NCBI GenBank assembly: GCA_963978545.1 | Contig: OZ021723.1 | Location: 44,283,069 to 44,347,068 of the forward strand | Source of the DNA: Linyphia triangularis | Lineage: Eukaryota; Arthropoda; Arachnida; Araneae; Linyphiidae | DNA: 64,000 nucleotides | Direction of reading: 5' to 3' | Shown: in pieces, positions 1 through 24,110 of the stretch | Layout: each line of letters opens with the position of its first letter | Position numbering within the stretch: position 1 is the first letter of the stretch | Program-made: the position numbers and the translations under genes | The notes under the pieces: generated by a model | The model's input: the letters and a program-made list of their open reading frames with translations, nothing else | Told to the model about the DNA's origin: nothing | Databases searched by the model: none

Positions 1-595
1 GTACTGGAAGACTTGGATTGCGCTGACAGCATTGTATTATTTGCTAGTAAATTTGAAGACTTGGAAAAGAAAAACAGTATGTTTGAAAAATACTCTTGGT
101 ATATGTACGATACTATTGATTTCAAAAATATTTTCGGTTTCTTAATACTCTTGGAATCTGTACCTGATGTAACATAATTGAAACGTGTGTAGAGGCAACT
201 TTTTAGTAATAATAACTGTCACAATCGATTCTGTGTAAACATAAAGACTAACTTTAAATATAAACGGAATTAAAACCAAGACAATGAGAATTCATTAAAA
301 GACTAAATGTGAAATCAGACGAAAGTGGTCAAATAGATATTGACAGACTCACATTCATTGGTGTAACAGTTGATGAGAATGTAGGAAGTGACGTAGAGAA
401 AAACATTTGCATCTCATAAGCACAAAATTGTCTTCAAAAATTAACTTAAATATGGCGATCAAATAACTTAATGTTAAAAACAAAAATTTATGTATTTAAC
501 TCTTTGATAATTTTTTTTTTATACAGAACAAAAACCTGGAAAATAACCAAAGCACAATGAGAGAAGTTAAATAGTTGGCAAAAGATATGCTTATC
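1..595 (+). pseudogene. LINE (non-LTR retrotransposon) RT fragment, copy 1
   Basis: The first 110 bases read as the motif-C region of a LINE reverse transcriptase (LEDLDCADSIVL, then FEDLEKK and MFEKYS). The usual FADD is here CADS, so the catalytic pair is lost. Bases 110-245 do not align to the second copy and look like inserted or decayed sequence. Homology resumes at about 246-420 (NGIKTK, TMRI, IGVTVDENVG) and again at 430-590, where the short motif TWKITK sits. The matching stretch is contiguous on the minus strand at 5440-6275. Stops and frameshifts are frequent, so this is a dead fragment that continues off the left edge of the window. Confidence 0.75.
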
Positions 596-639
596 TAACA
601 TAAAAGTATAGGATTTTTTTTTAAGCTTCTCTGCACAAA

Positions 640-745
640 ATCGTTGGAGTTGGCATTAGACGATAATGGCCTTAAATTCCCGCAACCTCGCGGTCTAGAA
701 GCTAGTATGTTAACCACTATACCGTTTGGTCGGCGAAATTGTGAT
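640..745 (-). repeat. tRNA-derived SINE fragment (family 2)
   Basis: Read on the minus strand, the head contains ACGGTATAGTGGTTAAC, an A-box-like tRNA promoter segment. It is followed by a decayed B-box region. The same head with a perfect B box occurs at 15565-15740. The downstream body is only partly preserved. Confidence 0.6.
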
Positions 746-1839
746 CGTAGATAGAATCTTGTTTGAGCTTTTTCTATACAGTAAATTGGAACAAGTACAG
801 TTAGTTTAACTTAGAACAAGTATTATTTTTATAACACAATATTTTTAGTTTTAAATCCTAAAAACAATTATTGGATGTTGGTAGTAATAGTATCGAATTT
901 GTAATGGTGCAAGACCTATGCAAGAGCTACTCTTTGGTGAAACATCCATAACTCATTGACAAATGAAAGCTAATTTTCTAGGGGATGGATGCACAAATAA
1001 TATACAGATAACTAATTCATCAAAATGATAGTTTAAAGGATAATAAAAGATTGGCAATGTGAATTTCAAAAAGTTATGCAGTACCACTAGCCTTCCAGGA
1101 GATTTTTCAAAAGGTAAATAATTCATGAATTGCATGAAAAACTAAAACGTGATTTTACTTGGATTGCATAGGATCGTGGCACGAGAGCTATAATGGGTCA
1201 TTAACGTCGTTGCAATCTTTGTTTGAATCTTAAGTGTAGAGAATGCCTACCGAGATGTTTTTCTATTGAAGCCTACCCTGCAGTTGTATCTCATAAGGGA
1301 GAATATCTAAAAAAACAGCATCACACAGCTTTGCAATCAAAATATTACTATCTGCCCCAATCATTTTTGTGTCTACTCATTTTTTAAATCTGATTGCAAA
1401 GAGGAGACGATCTTGAATGCATCACTACTAAGGGAAACTAAAATATAAACTTACTAACTTGTCTGATGTATGGAGCATGTTTTTTTAAGGGTTAGTGGAC
1501 ACAAGCTTCAAACCAGGAGACTGAACCGTGTTACTTGATTGGCTTAGTAGTGATTTTTACACGTCGTTTCCTTAGGTTTTCTTGTAATGTCCAACATTTA
1601 AGCTTCTTTTTCCATAGATACATTTTTTTCCGAATGTTTCTTTTTAGATGAAGTCTTTTCATCAGTTGGAGCTGAAAGGTTACACTTGGGTGTCTGAAGC
1701 AAACTTCTGCACTCACTTCCAAAGGTTAAGCAAGGAGAGGAAAATGTTAATATCCGTAAGCCAATCTGAATTAAAGAAGCTGAAATTTGCTGTAAATGTA
1801 GAAGGAAGTGTACAAATATGTTAGGTAACAGCCAATCAC
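746..1839. other. AT-rich intergenic, nothing recognised
   Basis: No ORF here has homology I recognise, and no repeat with clear ends was found. Short open frames at 953-1135 and 1531-1722 have AT-driven composition and no recognisable motif. Confidence 0.5.
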
Positions 1840-2530
1840 GGTTTCACGTCGAGAAATACGCAAAACAGGCAGTCGTATAAGATGCCGGTATTGTGGAGGG
1901 TTACAGGAGTTGCACGTAAGTGCTGATGAAAGATGTTTAGAACATTCGTACTATTTATTTTCAAGCTATACATGTTTCTATGGTTTCCAGAAGACGAATG
2001 GAAGATTCTGAGAGCTGTCTGCTGTCGGACGCATTAAAGCAGGGCAGTCTATTACAGATGTTGCTTTTTTCTTCGGCGTTTATCATTCAGCCATTTCACG
2101 ATTATGGAAACAATTCCAAACCAGCCAAACAGTTGTCCGAAGATCTGTACCCGCTCGTCCAAGGGTCACGACCCCACGCGGAAGATCGATATATTGCTGT
2201 TGTAGCCAAGCGGAATCGAAGATCGCCCTCCACACGTGTGACATCTATGATTGCAGCGGCCATTGGTAAGACGATATTTGCCACTACTGTTCGCCGAAGG
2301 CTACACATGAATGGTCTTTACGCCTGGGTACCACGAGTTTGTGTTCCTTTATCCGTCCAATCCATTAAAGGGACATGATTAAAATAGTACTGCCAGCATG
2401 TGAATTGGACTGTGTCTGATTGGCCAACGTTATGTTCACAGATGAGTCCAGATTTGCACTAAACCCGATGATAAGCGTGTAAGGGTCTGGAGGGAACAAG
2501 GCACACGCAATTGGCCCCATAACATTACTG
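1840..2530 (+). pseudogene. Tc1/mariner transposase pseudogene
   Basis: This is a broken Tc1-like transposase. In one frame the N-terminal helix-turn-helix region is visible (GVYHSAISRLWKQF), then the frame changes. From about 2165 the reading frame gives EDRYIAVVAKRNR and TVRRRLHMNGLYA, which match the linker between the DNA-binding and catalytic domains of Tc1 transposases. At about 2430 another frame gives VMFTDESRFALNP, the segment holding the second catalytic Asp, and after one more shift DDKRVRVWREQGT. The C-terminal third with the last catalytic residue is absent, and no terminal inverted repeats were found. At least three frameshifts make it an old inactive copy. Confidence 0.85.
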
Positions 2531-2665
2531 TTAAATTACGATCTTTATTTAAAAAAAACAAAAAAACATACAAAAGCTTAAAACACATAAACAACAAAAC
2601 TCAAGCATAGCAAAGAAATATATATGTACTCAAGCATAGTAGAAATATATATCATACCAGCCATA

Positions 2666-2739
2666 ATTGAAAGTCAAAAATACGAATATACTCTTTATAA
2701 TTCCTGATTCTATTAATATTCGTATTTTTGACTTTCAAT
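2666..2739. repeat. Perfect 24-bp inverted repeat (hairpin)
   Basis: Arms at 2666-2689 and 2716-2739 are exact reverse complements, separated by 26 bp. The arm begins ATTGAAAGTC and ends ACGAATAT. The flanks contain no transposase, so this could be the core of a small MITE or a lone hairpin. Confidence 0.85.
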
Positions 2740-3640
2740 CATTCCTACTAAGAGAATTTCGAGGAACATGTGTCGGTTTTTGAATAAGTCTTGGCACATG
2801 CAGAAAAATTCTTATTTTCTAAGGACTTAACATCAAAAAATTTATTAATTACCAAAGTTTTGTGCTCATATTGGAGACAAACGAGAGGAAAGTCTAAAAC
2901 ACCAAAACTAGTTTCTTGTACAGTACCCAAAGAAAAATCAGAACGATGGCTATATCTTTTGTTCCAATTACTGAAATAACAAACAAAAGATACCGTTGTA
3001 AATCGTGGAAGGTTTTTAATAATTGTATGTAGTTTTTTTTTTATCATGAGGGGTGATCTACATATTAAAACAGAACCAAACTTTAAAAAGTTCAATAGCA
3101 ACCTCATAATATTATTCCATATTTGGATTCAGCATTAAAAAAGAATGCGAAATACACAAATTTGTAATTTTCTAATGAATGGTTTGTAATTTAAATGATA
3201 AAACGAAAATGATAAATTAATGTGAAATAAAAAAGTTGGTTTTTTGGCCATAAATACTTAAATAAGTTTGTAAATGGCCAAACATAAATAGCAATCAACT
3301 TTTGCATCAATTTCTTTTTTAATAATTAATTATTAATTAATAAAACAATTTTAATTTTTTTTTAATAGAAATATACATTTTTTTGCTTTCATTAGATTCA
3401 CCATGGTCTGAAACCCCACCACAATTTTTTTCTTTTCATTTTCACTTTTAGTTCTCGATTTTTTAGCGAAAATGTAAAAAACGCTCACTTTAAGGGACCG
3501 TATAGTAGATGACTTTTGAAAACTATCAAAAATTAATTCAAAGTAAACTAGAGGTGTGGAAAATCGCACAACGTTCAATTATCGTAAAATAGGGTGAATA
3601 AGAACAGCGGGGTGAATCGGAACAGAATTTCTTGAGATTA

Positions 3641-3674
<34 letters not shown>

Positions 3675-4860
3675 TACTTTATACAAACAAAGCAGTTTTA
3701 TTTTTTGTATGTATATTTTTAATCTGTCCAACGTGTTTGGAATCGTGGAACATATGTTTTGTGTGGTTTTCAACAGTGTCTTTTTATAAAAAAAAATTAC
3801 TTCCTTAAATTACATTTATTTAAAACCACATTTTTTAAGCAATTTCAATAAGTTATCCTTTAAAAATTTTACTGAATCAGGTGATTTTTTCATTTTATAA
3901 ATAATTTCAACGATCAAGTTACATTTGTGTTTACAGTGAAATGTTTCTGTAAAATAATCACACTTTACTGAATACTGTTTACTAATGCCTACATTTTATA
4001 TTTATTAATTTTCTAATTATCAGTAGTATACGTTATGCTTCTTCAATTACAGTTTTCGATATTTTATTTATTTCGTGTGAAGAATGCACATCTTTAACGT
4101 TTTAAATAAATTATGTTACTTTTGCGTTTACTTGCTATTTTTGTATTAATCTTAAACATGTCACTATAAATCCAAGTAGTTTCTATGCAATTTTAGAATA
4201 TTTGTATTTTATAACGTCGTGAAACGCCTCACCATTCGATTTCTCCCGCTGTGAAGTAGAACCTTAAAAATACCTTTCGTTTTATGGAAATTCTCCCTGA
4301 AGATCGGTCAAAAAATGGTCGAAACATTTTCGCTCATAAGTGACGTGTTTTTCAACATAATGCATTGAAATTTGGTATATAGAGTAAATGATGTATTCTG
4401 AATCGAATGAAATGATAAAAAATAAGGGTTCGTATTGAAATTTTCGAAGATAGCGTTACTTTTACTTAGTAAACGGTCCCTCAAGAAAAGAAATTGCATC
4501 AGATATATAGAAAATCGTATGAAAAACATTTTGGTGCAAACCGTAAGATTCTACGATAATTACAACCGAAGATATAACCATCGTTCTGTTTTTTTTTGGG
4601 TACTGTACACCAAAAATGTAATTTTCTTGTAGACCAGGAAAATTCAGGTGCAATTAGTGAAGAGCAAAGTGAAAGTTTAACCAAGACAAAGAAAAGGGAT
4701 GGAAAGGCATTATCAAAGAAGGTGAAATATCAGCAAGATAACCAAGAACTGCTGGTAGTTGAAAGAAGACGATCAACGGTGTTGACATGAAGGAAAACAG
4801 AAAAAGAAACTTTGAGAAAAACAGAAAATGCTATTACAAAGATTTTCAACATTTTGCATC
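2740..4860. other. AT-rich intergenic with degenerate inverted repeats
   Basis: No gene is recognised. A segment at about 2918-2976 recurs in reverse complement at about 4549-4614; both contain GTACAGTACCCAAA and AGAACGATGG. An imperfect stem-loop lies at 3231-3303 (AAAAGTTG with CAACTTTT, TTTGGCCAT with ATGGCCAAA). A run of 30 A lies at 3642-3671. At about 3550-3580 a fragment resembles the left end of the dispersed repeat at 33183-33890. Confidence 0.5.
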
Positions 4861-5439
4861 AATTCATTGATTATTTAAATTACTGCAGAGCTAGCATATA
4901 AATGTTAATTATGTATTTGTGAGGTGAAAAATAAGAAGAAAAACGTAAAAGTATTTTTATTTGAGCTATTCCACCCAATATATGCAATAGTTTTTTATAA
5001 AATCCTACGTGATAAAAAACAAACAATTTCAATTTTGGAATCAGCATTGAATGTAATATAAAATCTAAACTAAAGTAAGTTATCAAAACTAAAGTAATTC
5101 TCAAAAATGATATATTAATAACAATTCGTAAATTATAAAAAATATTAATGTATATATACTAAGGTTTGTATAAAATTAACAGTAAAAACAACCAGCAATA
5201 AGTTAAAAACAAAATGTAAGAATTAGCAAAAATGAGTGTTTGGTTAGTAAGATTTAATAATTGGAATAATGATGAAGTTGTGTAATTTCAGGGTTGGGAT
5301 AAGTGCGATTTCAGGTTAGAAATGAAAAGTGACCTTTGTGGAGTAAGTGAAGAAAGAATTTAGTATGAAAATAATGACAATAAAAAATATCGCACAATTT
5401 TAGAAAATGAATTAAAGTATGAGAAAGTCTATAAACAAG
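4861..5439. other. AT-rich intergenic, nothing recognised
   Basis: No ORF with recognisable motifs, no tandem repeat and no mobile-element end was seen. Confidence 0.4.
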
Positions 5440-6275
5440 GAATAACTTTGTTAGCTTGCCTAACTTAGTCCTATCTTGTGACAAATAAGATCTTCAACTT
5501 TTTAAGCCATCTCTGAAACTCTAGCGCAAAAGCTCTCGTTATTGAACACATTGTCAATCCACTTAGGTTCTTTCATCTTCTACCAATTTTCTCCTAGTCA
5601 ATTTGGGCCTGCCTTTTTTTCTTTTTTCTATCGGGGGCCCATGTCAATGCTGCTGCTGGAATTCACAGTAAGTAAATTATCCATTTCCACCTTCACTCCT
5701 TGAAATTACATGTTTGAGAACCTTGCTTTGTTTTTTTGTAAAGATCAATTCTAGGTACTATTTTGGCCAATAAAACTCCTATGACTTTTCGTAAGCATCT
5801 TTTTTTGTTAATTATTTAACTTTTTGCATTAGGCTTTGGTTATTTTCCAGGTTTCTGTTCCATATAAACGTATACTTTTAATCAAAGAGTTAAATATATT
5901 AACTCTGGTTCTTAACATTGGGTTATTTGATTATCATGCTTTAGTTTTTTTTAAAAAAAAGCAGTTTTGGGATTTTGAGATTCTAATCTAAATCTCTGCA
6001 CCAATTCCTGTATTCTTATCAGCTGTTGCACCAAGGTATTTGAGTATGTCAGCATCTATTTGACTACTTTCTATTTTGATTTTATATTTAGTCTTTTCGT
6101 TTATTCTCATTAATTTGGTTTTATTTCTGTTTATGTTTAAACTGAATTTTTAGAGTATTTTTCAAATATACTTCTTTTTTTATTGCAAATCGTCAAGTCT
6201 GCTGATAAACAATACCAACAATACTATGCCGTCTGAAAAATCCAAGTCTTCCAGCACTGAGGTAAATTTCTACCT
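5440..6275 (-). pseudogene. LINE 3' region with decayed RT, copy 2
   Basis: On the minus strand this runs from the RT motif-C region (VLEDLDFSDGIVLL, catalytic ADD decayed to SDG) through NRNKTKLMRINEKTK and LKYLGATADKNTG. It continues to LYGTETWKITK and then ALTWAPDRKKKRQA, FQRWLKKLK. This order (RT thumb with YLG, then TETW, then a basic W-rich tail) is typical of the C-terminal end of animal LINE ORF2 proteins. It aligns with the copy at 1-595. Several stops and frameshifts show it is inactive. The 5' part of the element is missing, as is usual for 5'-truncated LINE insertions. Confidence 0.8.
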
Positions 6276-8549
6276 TTTTATTATTTTTTTATTATCCTTA
6301 ATTCTATTTTGCATAATCCAATAAATTACAACTATAAATAGTAATCCTCATATAACGCACTCTTGTTTAACTCCAGTTTTTATATAAAAGGGCTGTAAAA
6401 TGTCCATTCACTTTTACAAAACATTTGGAGTCTTTGTAGAGCTCTTTAATAATATTTATGAATTCTCAAAGATTTTATACATTTTTGAAAATTTCTATAA
6501 CACCTCCCTGTTGTTAGAATCAAAAGTTTTCTGGAAATCCTTAAATTTCTTGCTATGAGCTATTAAACTCATGACTACTCGATTATATTCTTTAATGGAA
6601 ATATTTGTTAAATTGTTCCTGCCCCACTTTTGAATCCAACTTTTTTTTTTCAAGTAGAATTTATTCAACGTCATATTTTAACCTGTCGATTCTTCTTCTT
6701 CCAAACACTTTGCACGAAAATGACATCAGGTTATTCCGCTATAATTATTAGAAATAGATAGCTCTCCTTTTTGGGGGGATTTTTACTTAATAGATATAAA
6801 CAAGGATAATGCATGAACATTTTTATTTTTACGAATGCCGACTTCAAAAAACCCATAGTTCCAAAACTTGGTTGCATTTTAAATAGTTTGTCAAAGTTTA
6901 GACTATTCAAAGGGAGGAACGCAAAAATATTTATAACTTTTTTTACAATAACTGGTCAGTTTCATAAATATCACGATTTTGAATTTGGTTCGAAATCATG
7001 AAATTTTTTTCAGATGTGAAACGAGAGGAAACAATAGTGCATAATATAATGTTTTTCCTAAATTATAAATTTTTAATTAGATAAAAAAATAAATAAAATA
7101 AAACTTAATAAATAGTCATTTTATTTTTCTTAATTCACAAGAATCTTTTTTGAAAAGATTAGTAAATTATACCACAAATGAATACAAGACTCGAGAAAGT
7201 ATCCTCTAGTAGGAGGAAGAAAAGATCGATTTCAGTTTTCGATTCGCTTCACTTCATTTCATAAATGGTAATGAGATTGGGGAAAATGGGAACTTTCATA
7301 CTCAAAGAATAAATGAAATCCTATCTAATCTAAAATATTCTAATGCGAATTGTATATCGAAATCCAATACTCATTTAATTTGAAAAAGAAACAGGTGTAG
7401 CATACATTTATTCTTTGGAGACCGTGTGCGATGTTTCAGAATAAGTTTGATTTCGTCTAGGTGAATGATTTTCTGGTTACGGTAGCACTCGGGAATAATC
7501 AAGACGCACATGAATTTGTGAACGAATGTGATGTTAAATGTTAATCAATTTCAAAGAAGTTTGTAACTTGTTTATGATTTAAATTAAATTTCACTGTTAT
7601 TGTAAATCTATGTATGAAAATAAATTAATGATACCTTATAATCATTAGTGTTTGAAAGATCTAGTTAGGATGTAGAAATGTTCGCTTGCCATTCTGACAT
7701 TTTATCCATTCAAGTAAATTTAACTCCCTTCCATCAAGTTGAGATCTTTTGGTTCTATTCTCATTAGCTGGAATGAAATGAGGCAGAAGTTAAAAAATAA
7801 CTAAAATATACCAAGATTAAGAGATATCACAAATTAAATGTGTGATTAGGAAAGAAGAAAAGTGTTATAAATGTAAAAAATATGTTCTTACTTCGATTCA
7901 ATTTATTACTTTCTGAAACTCATTCAACCTTTAAAATCTAACATAGCCTTAGGTAACATCAACTTTTTAGTTATTGTAACAAATACATTTATTCACTTAA
8001 TAATTTGTTGATAACAGAAGAATATTACCCTTTTTATTTATGGCGGTTCTGGAAAAATTTTTTGCGTTGGGAATTTTTTTTTACGCTACTATCACCTGAT
8101 TTTTCCCCCTAGCACTATATTCGTTGAAACTGATCTGCTAGTCATACCAGTTAGTAAAATGATTAATAATATTAAAGTGATATTCTGCATTGAAAAGACT
8201 TTTCTTGCATGGGTGACTATCGGACATCATATGAGCAACAATCAGAAGAGAATAATTCATTTTATGCTTATTACAGCGATTTTGTTTCATATTGACCAGA
8301 ATATTAAATAATTTCTTTTTTATCAATATTGTCAAAATCTACGAATTATGTTTTTTGTTACTGTCTCGTCTTATAAAACTTCATTGAATCTAAAGAGTTA
8401 TTTTTTTCTCTTTACAATTTTAAATTAAAACTTTTTAAGATGTAGTTATTGGTGATTTTCTACAAATGTGTCAAGAATGTTTTGACCACGTGATTGCAAG
8501 TATTGTAAGTAAAATAATTATAGGGCACTAAGCATTTTCAAACAAATCA
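6276..8549. other. AT-rich intergenic, nothing recognised
   Basis: About 2.3 kb with no recognised gene or element. The open frames are short and low in complexity. Confidence 0.45.
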
Positions 8550-8557
8550 TTCGTAAT

Positions 8558-8844
8558 CATGAGCGCCGCTAGGAAGATGTAAGGGGGTGCACTTGCACCT
8601 CCCTGGATTATGAAAATTAAAAGTAATGTTTTGATAAAATGAAATGGTAGGATTTAATGGAAATATAAGTATGATATTGATTTTAAAACATTCTATTGAT
8701 AAAAAATTTAATGCAATCACTGTAAATGAAAATTTCATAAAAATATTCAATTGAAAAATCAAAGTTAATACAAATAATCATCCACTTTGCACCCCTAGGA
8801 GTGCCATCTGCACCTTCCTGAAAATAATTCTGCCAACGCCCATG
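8558..8844. mobile_element. hAT-type MITE with 8-bp target duplication
   Basis: The left end reads CATGAGCGCCGCTAGG and the right end, reverse-complemented, reads CATGGGCGTTGGCAG, giving imperfect terminal inverted repeats. The flanking octamers are TTCGTAAT (8550-8557) and TTCATAAT (8845-8852), which match at 7 of 8 positions, as expected for an hAT target duplication. The 287-bp body has no coding capacity. A palindromic GGGGGTGCACTTGCACCTCC lies just inside the left end. Confidence 0.75.
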
Positions 8845-8852
8845 TTCATAAT

Positions 8853-9480
8853 AAAACAATATTCTGCATTTTATGTTATGTCACCGAGATGGAAATCAGA
8901 TTTTAAAGGTCAAGCGAGAATGGCACTATGACCTTTCATTTACATCCCCGTACAATGAAGAATAAAAACCCAAAACGTCACAAACATCATTTCACAGTTA
9001 TTATTTCAAGGATAAAAGGGCCTAACTAGTTTCGCAATTTCCCTATTATCGAGTTAACCATCCTTTGATAACGGTTTTAAATAAGGAGCATCCTGTTAAC
9101 GTAAGACATCAATAAACTAACTATATAAAGCAGTAACTTCAGAGGGTAACCACAGAAAGAAAGGGTCTTTAAAGAAGTATACATAAGTACGTATGCATTT
9201 CTGTTTTGCATTTTGTTTACTTTAATTTTCATAATGGTTTAAAAACGTAGTTATTTGTATTTAACCCATATATTTGTTCAAAAAGTTTTTAATGATATTT
9301 GTATAATAAATAAGTAATGGGCCTAATGTTATAAAATATTAAATGAGTTACATTTTCTTATTTTTGTTTTTATTCCAGTTCGCGATAAATTGGTATTTGA
9401 TTTAATTGTCATATTAATTTGAGATTGCTATATTAATGATATTGCTAAATATTTACAATGGCTAGTTTCTATATAATATA
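8853..9480. other. AT-rich intergenic, nothing recognised
   Basis: No motif-bearing ORF or repeat was recognised. Confidence 0.4.
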
Positions 9481-10030
9481 CTAGCTGATTCGCGCTTCTC
9501 TATGAAATTTTACTATGTGCATTTTAGCAATCAAAAGATATTTGTGTTTTCTACTTTGGGACGTATGATCCTGTTTCGATACCTGAAAATTGGTTTAAAC
9601 GGAATACTTTAGTTTATCTATGCTTACGCTTGTTGACATTTTACATAATTTAAGAGTTGTGATTATATTGGAAGTGGGACATTGGGATATTCCTCGTTCG
9701 GAACATTTCGAGCGCTTTTCAACTCTATAAAATTGGTTAATCGACATCGAAATAGTTGATTTTTCTACTCCTTCCCTTGTTGACATTTTCATTAAATTTT
9801 AGAGTTAAGACAGTATTGCATGTGAGACATTTGAATATCCACATTTGACCCTTTTTTAACCTCTCAAACTCTGTTAATCTAGATCGAAATAGCTTATTTT
9901 TCTACGTTTATCCTAGATGACTTTTGCATCAATTTTTAGAGTGGTGACTGTATGGGAAGTGGAATAATTAGTGACGAGTGCTTGAGTGAGTCAGTGAAAG
10001 AGTGAGGGATTTGTCCTTTATATATAGAGA
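9481..10030 (-). mobile_element. Non-autonomous Helitron (550 bp)
   Basis: On the minus strand the element begins TCTCTATATATAAAGG and ends GAATCAGCTAG. The bases outside are A on the left and T on the right, the expected insertion between A and T with no target duplication. The 5' TC and 3' CTAG termini are the Helitron signature. Just inside the 5' end is a CACTC/GACTC-rich stretch. There is no Rep/helicase coding region, so it must depend on an autonomous relative. Confidence 0.8.
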
Positions 10031-11216
10031 TAATTTCTGTCATATATAATTACTATATAAATTTTATATTATACATAATTTATTTTGATGAATACATATG
10101 CACTAGTAGTACTTGTAAAAACATTTTCTGTCTTTTCCGATACATTGTAGTTTTACTAGATCATAAATATTGCTAAGTATGAATTTAATAAAAATAATAA
10201 TTTTTAAAAGTAATATTTTTATATACACTTTTTGAACTACTTGTGATGGTATGAATGTAATATAAAAAAATTATAGAAGACTTATTTCTTATGGATGAAA
10301 TGCAATGTTATATCAGAAGCTTCTTTTTTGTGAATCCTCCTTTTGTGCAAAGTAGTTTTTTTTTTTTAAATCCAGATTTTTAAGAGTAAAATTTTGAGAC
10401 TACACTTTTTAAAATTTAACTAACCAATGTATTCCGATATTTCCTTTGTAACTACGTATCTTTGTATTGATTTTTCATAAAATTGACTTGCATACAAGGC
10501 AATTTACATGCATCGATTTATTGTTTCTCAATGGATTTAATCCATTATATATAACCATCGTCTTAAAATAAAAATGAAGAATAAAAAGAAGTTGACCGTT
10601 TTCTGTAATGGTAAAGGATTATAGAAATAGCAAGAAATGTTTTATGGGAAGAAAAATTGTTCAAAATTAGATTCATCATTTACTTTTTAGAAGAAAATAA
10701 ATTTTGAAGTGGAAAGTATTCTTATTAATCTACTTCAATGGGTTAAAATTAAAATATTAACATTTTGATTTTAGTGAGTAAATTTAAAGATAAATAAAAC
10801 GTTCCACTTATTAAGTAAGCTTTCGCAATTACTTCTAATAAAAACTAAAAGTTTATTTATGCTATTAAAAATGTGTTTAACATGTGTTCATTTTTCGATG
10901 ATGGATTTTAGCTATATCTGAGAATCTTAAAATATTTACCATACAAAGATTTACAGAAATAATTTCTCAGAAACAGTGGCCAACATATTTGACTATCAAG
11001 CATCACATGAGATAAAAACTGATGAATGGACTTAACCTGGTTGGTAACTTAAGTACAATTATTGACACCTTAGTTTTGCAACTTTTTATGTTTGAAACGA
11101 TACACAGTATTCTATAAGTAGTGTATAAATAAGGAGTAGGTTATTTAAAAATTTATATCTCTTTTTGTTAAAACGTTGCATTTTTTTGAATAGGTTTGGA
11201 AAAACAAGAGAAAATC
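10031..11216. other. AT-rich sequence upstream of the ion-channel gene
   Basis: No gene was recognised. This region should hold the promoter and 5' UTR of the channel gene that starts at 11217, but no convincing TATA or initiator can be assigned in such AT-rich sequence. Additional non-coding 5' exons cannot be excluded. Confidence 0.4.
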
Positions 11217-22266
<11,050 letters not shown>

Positions 22267-24100
22267 TGAAGATTTATTGGGCGAAACGCCAATTCAAGGG
22301 TTAGGTGCAATTTCAAGATTTCGTCAAGTACACTCCAAGAAGCTTTTATATCGAACATTATCCTTGGTACAGAAATGTTAGTCGGCCTGATCTCAGCTAA
22401 ACGACAATTTTATGAACTAACAATAAATTACGCTTCAGTAAAGGCATTAAAATGTTGTAAGTGATAGGAGGTGGAGTTCCTGAAATTCAAACTTTCTGAC
22501 TTGGCAATTTTGGGTAATTTGCAGAGCAGCTAATAAATATGTGTTATTCTCTTACTTCGACGTCAAATGGTTTTTGTTTTGCTAAGTGTGATTTTCTTCT
22601 AAAATTGAATGATTTTTATTTTTAAATTATCTTTATTGACGTTTTTCTTTCAATTGGAAATATATTAATAAGAATTTTCAAAAGTAGTAATTTTCGTACT
22701 CTAGTATTTTTTACTCAGTAGTCGAAAGAGATAATTTCAAAGATAGTCTATCTATTAATTCTTGCTGGCAAAACGAACTGTTTCTTTACCCATTGAAAAA
22801 TTTATACTCTCGGATTATTGTATTCTTTGACTGGTTCTTTCTTGCAAACCACGGTACAACATAGATTAATGTCCACTTTCGGAAAAAGTTTCTTTCCCAA
22901 TCCCAAGAGCGTAACATAGTATAAGAAGTTTCATGGTAGAAACAAGCGAAAAAACCCCACTACTAATGAAAGAATCTTGTGATTAAGAGCTTCCTTTTCA
23001 TTTGATAGTGAAATCTGATTTGGGATTCGAATTCGAAAGGGATAAGAATTTTTTTATGGCCTGCTGCTCTTTACGCACTTTAAGCGATAGCGTCTTAATT
23101 ACTCGTAGGCAAATTAAAAGGGGCCAGATAAGAGGGGAGATTCCCCCAAGGAAGGTTTTCACTTCAGTGCTATCTTAATTGCAGGAGAATTCTTTTCATT
23201 TTCTTTAAGTGAATCAAGCGAGTTACATTTTTTCCTCTTTAATGAAATTTTCATGCTGTATATTGAGCTCTTAAGTTCTGATAATGAATACGAGAAAATG
23301 GAATCATATTTAAAGGTAGTTACTCGTAGAACAGATGTGCTGTTTCTCAGAATGTGTTTGGAGGAATGAAGTAGGTATCTTAGTGATTATATTATATTTA
23401 GCGTGAACTTGATTGAAGATATTTTTTTATACAAGAGAATTCAGATAAAAAGATGTCAAAGTGACCTAGATGAGCATTGTTTTGAGGTTGTTATAAATGT
23501 TGAATACAATTAGAAATAAAAAATATTTTAAGCATGGTTTTTATGTTAAGTTAGAAACAAGGGAAATATAAAGCACATTTGTAACTATTATTGAAATATA
23601 AGATTTATACCATTAATTTTAATTTATTCTGTTTTATAAGCGTAGTTTATTTTCAATGATAGCTTTTCAACAATATTCCACTTAAGTTTCCTTTTGTCGA
23701 AAACAGAACATTTATACGAAACGCTTTTACGTCTGTCTGTCTGAACACTTAAATAAAACGGGAACTAGATGAATGATTGAAGTGAAATTTGGTACACAAG
23801 ATGTCCATATATATTCAAACAAACTAATTCGAATCTTTTTTTTGTAATTTTTAAACACGATTTTTTTTTATTTCAGTCCCAAATGAAAGTTACTGTTAAT
23901 AGATTTCCAGAAAAATTTTACTTGTTAAGCTTGCTATTAATTTATCCACAAGCATATTATTCTACGCAAAAAACAAAAAAACTTAGCTCTTCCCCCCTCT
24001 TCCTCTTTGATTGTAAAAGTTACAGGTTAAAAAAAAAAAAAAAAAAAAGTATGATTGCGCATAGTTTACCATGTTTAAAATATCCTATAAGATTTGCAGT
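22267..24100. other. 3' flank of ion-channel gene, otherwise nothing recognised
   Basis: The first few hundred bases are probably 3' UTR (AATAAA at 22422). At about 23725-23850 there is a stretch with GTCTGTCTGTCTGAAC followed by GAAATTTGGTACACA, a phrase often seen inside Helitron-like and other dispersed repeats; its ends were not found. Confidence 0.45.
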
Positions 24101-24110
24101 AATTTTCAGA

